Positions 1-5,391 of a DNA stretch of 7,699 nucleotides are shown one piece after another; the first letter of the stretch is position 1; each line of letters opens with the position of its first letter. The stretch is from an uncultured Oscillospiraceae bacterium (GTDB taxonomy: Bacteria; Bacillota; Clostridia; Oscillospirales; Acutalibacteraceae), in assembly GCA_905203795.1 (NCBI GenBank), contig CAJKXG010000053.1, forward strand, positions 1 through 7,699. Direction: 5' to 3'. Position numbers and translations under genes: made by a program. Under the pieces are notes generated by a model that saw only the letters and a list, made by a program, of their open reading frames with translations, was not told the DNA's origin and ran no database searches.

Positions 1-492
1 GTGCGGCGCTTCGTAAAACACCATCGTGCGCGATTCGTTTCGCAGGCTGTCAAGATGCTCACGGCGGCTTCGTTTGTTCATGCTGAGGAAGCCCTCGAAC
101 GTGAACCGCCCGCTGGGCAGCCCCGACACGGCAATCGCGGTCACCACGGCACTTGGTCCCGGCACCACGCCGACGGGGATGCCGCGTTCGTGGCACATGG
201 CGACCAGTTCCTCGCCCGGGTCGGAGATGGCGGGCATACCCGCGTCGGACACCAGCACCGCGGTTTCGCCCGCTTCCAGACGGGCGCAGATGATGTCGCC
301 GCGCTCCCGTTTGTTGTGCTCGAAATAGCTGACGAGCGGTTTTTTGATGTCGAAATGGTTGAGCAGCTTGAGGGTGACGCGCGTATCCTCCGCTGCCACA
401 AAATCGCAGGTTTGCAGCGCTTCCACCGCGCGCGGCGAAAAATCCGCCAGATTGCCGATGGGCGTTCCCACCAAAATCAATTGTCCGCTCAT
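1..492 (-). CDS. rsmI: 16S rRNA (cytidine(1402)-2'-O)-methyltransferase RsmI, N-terminal part
   Basis: RsmI methylates the ribose 2'-OH of C1402 in the 16S rRNA decoding centre, using S-adenosylmethionine, in the cytoplasm. The 164 codons visible carry the family's landmarks in order: VGTPIGNL (residues 8-15), AEDTR (34-38), EHN (58-60), VSDAGMPAISDPG (81-93), PGPSA (111-115) and YEAPH (160-164). The SDAG...SDPG and PGPSA segments belong to the SAM-binding tetrapyrrole-methylase fold. The family is usually about 280 residues, so roughly the last 40% lies beyond the window's left edge; this is an edge truncation, not a broken gene. I chose the ATG at 492 because MSGQLILVGTPIGNL matches the usual N-terminus and AGGGA lies 9 nt upstream. 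An in-frame ATG at 513 would sit only about 5 nt from the predicted transcription start. It is transcribed divergently from the DUF1538 gene. Confidence 0.95.
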   Translation of the reverse strand, partial: MSGQLILVGTPIGNLADFSPRAVEALQTCDFVAAEDTRVTLKLLNHFDIKKPLVSYFEHNKRERGDIICARLEAGETAVLVSDAGMPAISDPGEELVAMCHERGIPVGVVPGPSAVVTAIAVSGLPSGRFTFEGFLSMNKRSRREHLDSLRNESRTMVFYEAPH

Positions 493-524
493 ACGCACCC
501 GTCCCTGCTGCATAGAATACCTAT

Positions 525-553
525 AGTATACCATAAACCGGAAACGGTTGCAA
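525..553 (-). promoter_or_regulatory. Sigma-A-type promoter of rsmI
   Basis: Read on the minus strand, TTGCAA (553-548) is the -35 box and TATACT (530-525) the -10 box, separated by exactly 17 nt. The predicted transcription start is near 518, giving a leader of about 26 nt to the rsmI ATG at 492. The -35 hexamer is a perfect palindrome and is the same six bases used by the opposing promoter. Confidence 0.7.
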
Positions 554-576
554 TCCCTGCCAAAATCTGGTATATT
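548..576 (+). promoter_or_regulatory. Sigma-A-type promoter of the DUF1538-PII operon
   Basis: TTGCAA (548-553) is the -35 box and TATATT (571-576) the -10 box, with a 17-nt spacer. Transcription should start near 583, giving a leader of about 28 nt before the ATG at 612. This is why the upstream in-frame ATG at 582 is an unlikely start. The -35 hexamer is shared with the rsmI promoter on the other strand. Confidence 0.7.
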
Positions 577-595
577 TATATATGTATATGAAAAC

Positions 596-604
596 AAGGG
601 GGAG
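596..604 (+). promoter_or_regulatory. Ribosome binding site deciding the DUF1538 start
   Basis: AAGGGGGAG ends 7 nt before the ATG at 612. It selects that codon over the in-frame ATGs at 582 and 588, which have no comparable purine-rich site upstream. Confidence 0.8.
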
Positions 605-611
605 ATCGGCG

Positions 612-2129
612 ATGGCAAATGGCAATCCGAAGCTGCGGGAAAAGATCCGTGAGTCGCTGACCTCTGTGCTGCCTGTCACGGCGATCGTGCTGCTGCTGTG
701 CTTTTCCATTGCACCGGTGTCGAGCGGGATGCTGCTGTCGTTTTTGTTCGGAACGGTGCTGCTCATCGTCGGAATGGGGCTGTTTACGCTCGGCGCGGAC
801 ATGGCAATGTCCCCGATGGGGGAGCGTGTCGGTGCGACGATCACCAAATCCCGCAAGTTGGGCGCGGTGATCCTCGGCTGTTTCCTCATCGGCGTGATGA
901 TCACCATTGCCGAGCCGGATCTGCAGGTGCTGGCGGGGCAGGTGCCGTCCGTGCCGAACGCGGTGCTGATCGCCGCCGTCGCTGTCGGCGTAGGGCTGTT
1001 TCTCGTGCTGGCGCTGCTGCGCATTTTGTTTCGCATTCGCTTGTCGTATCTGTTGTTTGGGTTTTACATAGTGGTGTTTATATTGGCGTATTTTGTACCG
1101 CCCGAATTTTTGTCGGTCGCGTTCGACGCGGGCGGCGTGACGACCGGCCCGATGACTGTCCCGTTCATCATGGCGCTCGGCGTCGGCGTCGCGTCCATTC
1201 GCAGCGACAAACACGCTCAGAGCGACAGCTTCGGTCTGGTGGCGCTGTGTTCTGTCGGACCGGTGCTGGCGGTGCTGCTGCTCGGCATGATTTACCGTCC
1301 GAGCGGGGCGGAGGTCAGTGCCGTGATGTTGCCGGATATCCGCGATTCCCGCGAATTGTGGCAGCAATTTGCGGGCGGATTTCCCACGTATTTCAAGGAA
1401 GTCGCCGTGTCGCTCGCACCGGTGACCCTGTTTTTCGCGGTGTTTCAGTTGGCGGCACTGCGGCTGCCGAAAAAGCCGCTGATCCGCATCGGCATCGGTA
1501 TTTTGTACACCTATTTCGGGCTGGTGCTGTTTTTGACCGGCGTAAACGTCGGATTCATGCCGGTGGGCAACTATCTCGGCGGGCAGATCGCGCGGTTGCC
1601 GTACAACTGGATTCTCATTCCGATCGGCATGGTGATCGGCTATTTCATTGTGGCGGCGGAGCCTGCCGTGCACGTGCTGAACAAGCAGGTCGAGGAGATC
1701 ACCGACGGGGCGATTCCGCCGAAGGCGATGAGCATCAGCCTGTCGATCGGCGTGGCGGTGTCGCTGGGATTGGCGATGCTGCGGGTGCTGACCGGCATCT
1801 CGGTGCTCTGGCTGCTCATCCCGGGCTACGCGATCGCCCTGGGGCTGACCTTTTTTGTGCCGCCCATTTTCACTTCCATCGCCTTCGACTCGGGCGGCGT
1901 GGCGTCGGGTCCCATGACGGCGACGTTTCTGCTGCCGTTTGCGATGGGTGCGTGCGAGGCGCTCGGCGGCAACATCGCCACCGACGCGTTCGGCATCGTC
2001 GCGATGGTCGCCATGACGCCGTTGATCACCATTCAGGTGATGGGCTTGGTCTATCGCTTCAAGCAGACGCGCACCGCGGCGTTGGAGGTCGCGGCTGCCG
2101 AAAACGAGGATGAAATCATCGAGTTGTGA
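612..2129 (+). CDS. DUF1538 family integral membrane protein, two-repeat, putative PII-controlled transporter
   Basis: This 505-residue, very hydrophobic protein is an integral membrane protein made of two homologous halves (about residues 14-230 and 263-483). Each half has the same signature series: EPD (101-103) and EPA (350-352); FVPP (161-164 and 415-418); FDAGGVTTGPM (171-181) and FDSGGVASGPM (425-435); SDSFGLVAL (204-212) and TDAFGIVAM (457-465); and a closing MIYR/LVYR (226-229, 479-482). The glycine-rich FDxGGVxxGPM stretches and the conserved acidic residues resemble re-entrant or substrate-path segments of inverted-repeat transporters, but that is inference. Family knowledge: DUF1538 proteins are uncharacterised and are often found beside PII-like genes. 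Here the next gene is a PII-like protein starting 13 nt downstream, so PII control of transport is the likeliest role. The C-terminal tail (about 485-505) is acidic and probably soluble. The substrate is unknown. Confidence 0.88.
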   Translation: MANGNPKLREKIRESLTSVLPVTAIVLLLCFSIAPVSSGMLLSFLFGTVLLIVGMGLFTLGADMAMSPMGERVGATITKSRKLGAVILGCFLIGVMITIAEPDLQVLAGQVPSVPNAVLIAAVAVGVGLFLVLALLRILFRIRLSYLLFGFYIVVFILAYFVPPEFLSVAFDAGGVTTGPMTVPFIMALGVGVASIRSDKHAQSDSFGLVALCSVGPVLAVLLLGMIYRPSGAEVSAVMLPDIRDSRELWQQFAGGFPTYFKEVAVSLAPVTLFFAVFQLAALRLPKKPLIRIGIGILYTYFGLVLFLTGVNVGFMPVGNYLGGQIARLPYNWILIPIGMVIGYFIVAAEPAVHVLNKQVEEITDGAIPPKAMSISLSIGVAVSLGLAMLRVLTGISVLWLLIPGYAIALGLTFFVPPIFTSIAFDSGGVASGPMTATFLLPFAMGACEALGGNIATDAFGIVAMVAMTPLITIQVMGLVYRFKQTRTAALEVAAAENEDEIIEL

Positions 2130-2134
2130 GGGGG
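2128..2134 (+). promoter_or_regulatory. Ribosome binding site of the PII-like gene, overlapping the upstream stop
   Basis: GAGGGGG starts inside the TGA stop codon (2127-2129) of the DUF1538 gene and ends 8 nt before the ATG at 2143. It supports 2143 as the start rather than the in-frame ATG at 2110, and suggests that translation of the two genes is coupled. Confidence 0.75.
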
Positions 2135-2142
2135 AAACGGGT

Positions 2143-2826
2143 ATGCACAGATTGTATGCGATGATCACCGTCACCCGCCGCAAGCTGGCGGAAGCGCTGA
2201 TCCCCTACTACCGCGCGCACGGCGTGACGATGACGCTGTGCAGTCTCGGCGAGGGAACGGCCAATTCCGAAATGCTGCACTATTTGGGGCTGGCGGACAC
2301 CGAACGGGCGATTCTGTTTTCGGTGTTGCCGGATGATTGCGAAAAAGCGCTGCTGCGCGGGCTGAAACGCGACATGCAGTTGGATGTGCCGGGCAACGGT
2401 ATCGCGTTCACCGTACCGCTGACCAGTGTGGGCGGTGCGAACACGCTGCGATATTTGTCCGGCGGAAAATCACTGGAGGGGTGTGAGGAAATCGTGCAAA
2501 CGGAAAACAAATACGAGGTGATCTTTGCCATTGCCAATCGCGACCACGCGGAATCGGTGATGGACGCGGCGCGGGCGGCGGGTGCGGGCGGCGGTACGGT
2601 GATCCACGCCAAGGGGACAGGCTCGCAGCAGGCGGAGCGCTTTTTTGGCGTGTCCATCGCGGCGGAAAAGGATATGGTGCTGATCGTCGCCAAAGCCGCC
2701 GAAAAAGCGGCGATCATGCGTGCCATCATGGACGAGGCGGGTATGCGCAGCGGGGCGCAGGCGTTTGTGTTTTCGCTGCCCGTCAGCGATGTGGCAGGTA
2801 TGCGGAATTTTGACGAGGATGTGTGA
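2143..2826 (+). CDS. Tandem PII-like regulatory protein (two fused PII-like domains)
   Basis: This 227-residue protein is about twice the length of a GlnB/GlnK PII protein (about 112 aa) and is best read as two PII-like domains, roughly residues 1-97 and 123-218. The second is clearer: GAGGGTVIHAKGTG (147-160) is the strand before the T-loop, FFGVSIAAEKDMVLIV (167-182) follows it, and AFVFSLPV (207-214) is the final strand. The first has the matching run GEGTANSEMLHYLGLADTERAI (36-57). PII proteins sense ATP/ADP and 2-oxoglutarate and bind transporters or enzymes through the T-loop. Here the T-loop region is shorter than in GlnB, the modifiable Tyr of TELYRG is absent, and the nucleotide-binding GDGK of the B-loop reads GAQA. 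Canonical uridylylation or 2-oxoglutarate sensing should not be assumed. It is the second gene of the DUF1538 operon, and its probable partner is that membrane protein. The ligand is unknown. Confidence 0.82.
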   Translation: MHRLYAMITVTRRKLAEALIPYYRAHGVTMTLCSLGEGTANSEMLHYLGLADTERAILFSVLPDDCEKALLRGLKRDMQLDVPGNGIAFTVPLTSVGGANTLRYLSGGKSLEGCEEIVQTENKYEVIFAIANRDHAESVMDAARAAGAGGGTVIHAKGTGSQQAERFFGVSIAAEKDMVLIVAKAAEKAAIMRAIMDEAGMRSGAQAFVFSLPVSDVAGMRNFDEDV

Positions 2827-2846
2827 CAGAAGCCGCAGTATTCACC

Positions 2847-2892
2847 ACCCGCTGTACAGTGTCGGAACTGTGCGGCGGGTTTATGCAGTTTT
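2847..2892 (+). terminator. Probable intrinsic terminator after the DUF1538-PII operon
   Basis: Positions 2847-2860 can pair with 2867-2880 as a continuous 14-bp stem (two U-G wobbles) closed by the 6-nt loop GTCGGA. The hairpin begins about 20 nt after the PII stop codon. The following T-rich stretch is interrupted (TTTATGCAGTTTTT), so release may be less efficient than at the two terminators further right. Confidence 0.6.
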
Positions 2893-2961
2893 TCTTGCTC
2901 TTCGTTGTTACATCGACGACGGCATATCGGCGCAAAATCGTCCCCGTTTTTCAAAATAGTA

Positions 2962-2990
2962 TTGACATTCCACACCGAAAGAATTACAAT
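2962..2990 (+). promoter_or_regulatory. Consensus sigma-A promoter of the first SGNH-dockerin gene
   Basis: A perfect TTGACA -35 (2962-2967) and TACAAT -10 (2985-2990) are separated by 17 nt, with an A/T-rich stretch (CAAAATAG) just upstream. The start is expected near 2997, giving a leader of about 50 nt. No operator or riboswitch fold was recognised in the leader. Confidence 0.85.
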
Positions 2991-3030
2991 GTAAACAGAA
3001 AAAATTGGCGAATGGGCCAAGAATATGCGA

Positions 3031-3040
3031 AAGGATGGAG
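3031..3040 (+). promoter_or_regulatory. Ribosome binding site of the first SGNH-dockerin gene
   Basis: AAGGATGGAG ends 6 nt before the ATG at 3047. The upstream in-frame TTG at 3005 has no such site and would add 14 residues before a typical signal peptide. The same GCGAAAGGATGGA motif occurs before the second copy. Confidence 0.8.
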
Positions 3041-3046
3041 TCAAGT

Positions 3047-5221
3047 ATGAAGAAGAAAACAGGGCGTTCTGTTTGGCGGACGCTGCTGGCAATGACGCTG
3101 TGCGGCGCACTGCTGCTGCCGTGTGTGGGCAGCGTGTCCGCCGCTGAGGCGGCGTTGCCGAGTCCCGCCGACAATCTCGTCGCCAAATACGGCAAGGAGG
3201 TCATCAAGATCGCCTGTATCGGCGACAGTGTGACTTACGGTGTGGGCGGCACGCCCTATCCGCAGCAGCTCGGTCAAAAGCTGGGCAGCTTTTTTCAAGT
3301 GACCAATTTCGGCGTCAGCGGCACGACCGCGCAAAACGACGGTCACGATCAAAATCCGAACGATCCGAAGAAGTTCGGCTATCGCACCGCCAATCCGACG
3401 CAGGGCGACTGGAACTACGGCGATGTGTATCGCACAGTCATCCCGGATGCGTCCGGCAAGACGGTGTATGAGCAGAGCCAGATGTATAAAGCGGACATTT
3501 ACATCATTGCCATCGGCGGCAACGATGCCAAAGACTGCAACTGGAACAAGGGCAACAATAAGTTTGAGGAAGATTATCGCGCGCTGCTGGAAGAATATGT
3601 GAACCTGCCGTGGCACCCGCTGGTGATCGTCGGCACGTCCCCCGCAGCGGTCAAGAGCAGCTATACGATCAGCATGGACGTGGTGGCGAATGAGGTCGTT
3701 CCGATCCAGCGTCGGGTCGCGGCGGAAATGGATTTGCCGTTTGTGGAGACATTCAATTACACCGCCGGCCGCAGTGAGTATTATACCGACGACGGCGTGC
3801 ATCTGAATGCCACCGGCTACGGCGTGGTGGCCGACCAGTATGCGAAGTCGATCACCGCCATGGTGGACTCCTTCTCCTCTGCGGAGTTGACCGCGTTCAC
3901 GGCGAACGGCGTGAAGGGCGAAGTGGACAACGAAACGGATTCGGTGTATCTGTCCATGCCGTTCGGCACGGATCTGACCAAGCTGAGCGCCAAAGCGGCG
4001 GTGAACATCCACACGCAGGCGCTCGAAGCCACGGATTTCAGCAAGCCGGTGACCTTCACCGTCACATCGGCGGACAAAACGGAAACGAGGGAGTACACCG
4101 TGTATACATCCATTCAGCGGAAGATTCGCGTCGCGTGCATGGGCGACAGCGTGACAGCGGGCGGATTCCCGACGCAGTTGCAGACGATCCTCGGCGAAGC
4201 GTATGACGTGAAAAACTACGGTGTAAACAGCACGACAGCGCAGAAAGACGGCATGATGGAGACGCAGGGCAGCGCGGTGCCGGTCGCCGGCTCCGGCGCG
4301 TATGTCAACACGTCTCAATATGGTCAGAGCATCGCGTTTAAGCCTGACATCGCGTTCATTCTGCTGGGTGCCAACGACTCCAAAAAGAGCGCGGAAGGCG
4401 CAACCAACGGCGACTGGAATCTGGTCACCAACTGGAAGCAAGGCAGCGACCAAGCGTTTGCCGACGGTCTGGAAGAACTGGTCGAGGTCTATCGCAAGCT
4501 CGGCGCGACGGTGGTGCTTGCCACCTCCACCAAGGCGTTCAGCACCACGTGGGGTGTGCAGCCGACCGTCGTGGACAATTACATTGTGCCGATTCAGAGC
4601 GCGGTGGCGGAAAAACTGGATTGCCCGCTGGTGGATTTGTACGCGATCTTTAAGGATCATCGGGAACTGCTCGGCGGCGACGGGTTGCATCCCAACGAGA
4701 ATGGCAACCAGCGCATTGCGGAGGCCTATGCCGCAGTCGTCAAGACGCAGGATATTCCGTCCTGCGCGCGTCAGGCGACAGAGATGCTGATTGACGGTAT
4801 GCCGGAAAAATGTGAGTATGAGTTGGGCGCAGAGGCGCTGGATGTGACCGGCGGTGCGGTGAAGGTGCTGTACGATGACGACAGCATCGAGATTTATCCG
4901 ATGCGTCCGGCGATGGTGAGCGGGTTCGACGGCAGCAAAGCCGGTACGCAGACCATCACCGTGAAGCTGCAAGGCGTCACCACGGAATTTGAGGTGACGG
5001 TGAAGGATGCGACCATGTACGGCGATGTGGACGGCAGCGAAGCAGTGGATTCGTCCGACGCGCGTGTGGTGCTGCAGGCAGCGGTCGGCAAGGTCGCGCT
5101 GACAGAGGAGCAGATCAAAGCAGCGGATGTGGACGGCAACGAGACGGTGGATTCGTCCGATGCGCGTTTGATCCTGCAAAAGAGCGTGAGCAAGATCGAT
5201 CATTTCCCCGTGGAAGAATAA
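3047..5221 (+). CDS. Secreted dual-SGNH/GDSL hydrolase with Ig-like domain and type I dockerin, copy 1
   Basis: This 724-residue protein is secreted. A Lys/Arg-rich start and hydrophobic core end at VSA-AEA, with cleavage near residue 32. SGNH domain A (about 50-275) has GDSVT with Ser61, FGVSG (Gly89), GGND (Asn159) and DGVH (Asp249, His252). A beta-sandwich linker resembling DUF5018/cadherin-like domains spans about 276-356. SGNH domain B (about 358-568) has GDSVT with Ser368, YGVNS (Gly392), GAND (Asn443) and DGLH (Asp545, His548). A bacterial Ig-like domain follows (about 580-654). The C-terminus is a type I dockerin (about 657-724) with two calcium-loop repeats, DVDGSEAVDSSD and DVDGNETVDSSD, ending IDHFPV. 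SGNH enzymes hydrolyse esters, often acetyl groups on polysaccharides. With a dockerin, plant-glycan deacetylation on a cohesin scaffold is likely, but the substrate is not shown. Both catalytic sets look intact. The gene is monocistronic, with its own promoter and terminator. Confidence 0.9.
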   Translation: MKKKTGRSVWRTLLAMTLCGALLLPCVGSVSAAEAALPSPADNLVAKYGKEVIKIACIGDSVTYGVGGTPYPQQLGQKLGSFFQVTNFGVSGTTAQNDGHDQNPNDPKKFGYRTANPTQGDWNYGDVYRTVIPDASGKTVYEQSQMYKADIYIIAIGGNDAKDCNWNKGNNKFEEDYRALLEEYVNLPWHPLVIVGTSPAAVKSSYTISMDVVANEVVPIQRRVAAEMDLPFVETFNYTAGRSEYYTDDGVHLNATGYGVVADQYAKSITAMVDSFSSAELTAFTANGVKGEVDNETDSVYLSMPFGTDLTKLSAKAAVNIHTQALEATDFSKPVTFTVTSADKTETREYTVYTSIQRKIRVACMGDSVTAGGFPTQLQTILGEAYDVKNYGVNSTTAQKDGMMETQGSAVPVAGSGAYVNTSQYGQSIAFKPDIAFILLGANDSKKSAEGATNGDWNLVTNWKQGSDQAFADGLEELVEVYRKLGATVVLATSTKAFSTTWGVQPTVVDNYIVPIQSAVAEKLDCPLVDLYAIFKDHRELLGGDGLHPNENGNQRIAEAYAAVVKTQDIPSCARQATEMLIDGMPEKCEYELGAEALDVTGGAVKVLYDDDSIEIYPMRPAMVSGFDGSKAGTQTITVKLQGVTTEFEVTVKDATMYGDVDGSEAVDSSDARVVLQAAVGKVALTEEQIKAADVDGNETVDSSDARLILQKSVSKIDHFPVEE
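3815..4218 (+). repeat. Identical block 1, copy in gene 1 (404 bp)
   Basis: This segment is base-for-base identical to 6214-6617. It covers the end of SGNH domain A, the whole beta-sandwich linker and the GDSVT start of domain B. The flanking sequence on both sides differs between the copies. Confidence 0.93.
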
Positions 5222-5270
5222 GCATATATCGGCAACAGGCGGCAGGTTTTCCTGCCGCCTGTTTTTGTAT
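4599..5270 (+). repeat. Identical block 2, copy in gene 1 (672 bp)
   Basis: This segment is identical to 6998-7669. It covers the end of SGNH domain B, the Ig-like domain, the dockerin, the stop codon and the terminator. Identity ends at 5270/7669, four bases past the U-tract. Confidence 0.93.
5236..5266 (+). terminator. Strong intrinsic terminator of the first SGNH-dockerin gene
   Basis: An 11-bp GC-rich perfect stem (5236-5246 with 5251-5261) has a TTTT loop and is followed at once by TTTTT (5262-5266). It lies 14 nt after the stop codon and separates the two duplicated genes into independent transcripts. Confidence 0.93.
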
Positions 5271-5300
5271 GCACAATCTTCCCCTTTCTGCAAAATCATC

Positions 5301-5329
5301 TTGACAACTTTATACGGAGCAGATACAAT
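5301..5329 (+). promoter_or_regulatory. Consensus sigma-A promoter of the second SGNH-dockerin gene
   Basis: TTGACA (5301-5306) and TACAAT (5324-5329) have a 17-nt spacer. The hexamers and spacing match the first copy exactly, although the spacer sequence differs. Transcription should start near 5336, leaving a leader of about 55 nt. Confidence 0.85.
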
Positions 5330-5374
5330 ATGCTCAAAAGTGTCCGACATTTTTGCCGGATCATGTTATGTGCG

Positions 5375-5383
5375 AAAGGATGG
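5375..5383 (+). promoter_or_regulatory. Ribosome binding site of the second SGNH-dockerin gene
   Basis: AAAGGATGG lies 8 nt before the ATG at 5392 and is conserved with copy 1. It supports 5392 over the in-frame TTG at 5353. Confidence 0.7.
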
Positions 5384-5391
5384 ATTGGATC

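Larger units (their letters stand above)
2932..5270 (+). repeat. Tandem duplication unit 1 (promoter-gene-terminator cassette)
   Basis: This is the left copy of a head-to-tail duplication. It starts at GCAAAATC, 30 nt before the promoter -35 box, and ends just after the terminator U-tract. The first 36 nt align without gaps to 5271-5306 with 8 mismatches. The last 672 nt match unit 2 exactly. Unit 1 is 60 nt shorter than unit 2; 54 nt of this lies within the coding sequence and 6 nt in the leader. Confidence 0.85.

Noticed and set aside
1..591. A plus-strand open frame at the left edge
   Set aside because: It is antisense to rsmI, whose motifs are unmistakable on the minus strand. The plus frame has no recognisable protein features.
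576..2183. A 535-codon minus-strand open frame opposite the DUF1538 gene, and a 471-codon plus-strand frame at 698-2113
   Set aside because: Low-complexity Arg/His/Gln- or Gly/Arg-rich translations with no domain signature. The DUF1538 frame has promoter, ribosome binding site and clear internal homology.
2921..2932. GCATATCGGC just before unit 1 resembles GCATATATCGGC before the two terminators, a possible remnant of a third unit
   Set aside because: The match is only about ten bases with a 2-base gap, and no terminator stem follows. Too short to support a lost copy.
3110..3145. Possible lipoprotein signal (LLPC) in the SGNH proteins
   Set aside because: Pro precedes the Cys, which does not fit a lipobox, and a good signal peptidase I site (VSA-AEA) follows a few residues later.
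3041..5350. A 769-codon open frame on the minus strand across the first SGNH gene, and a matching 768-codon one at 5296-7602
   Set aside because: Both lie antisense to well-supported genes, have an Arg/His-rich composition and no recognisable domains. They repeat only because the genes beneath them are duplicated. GC-rich codon use explains the lack of stops.
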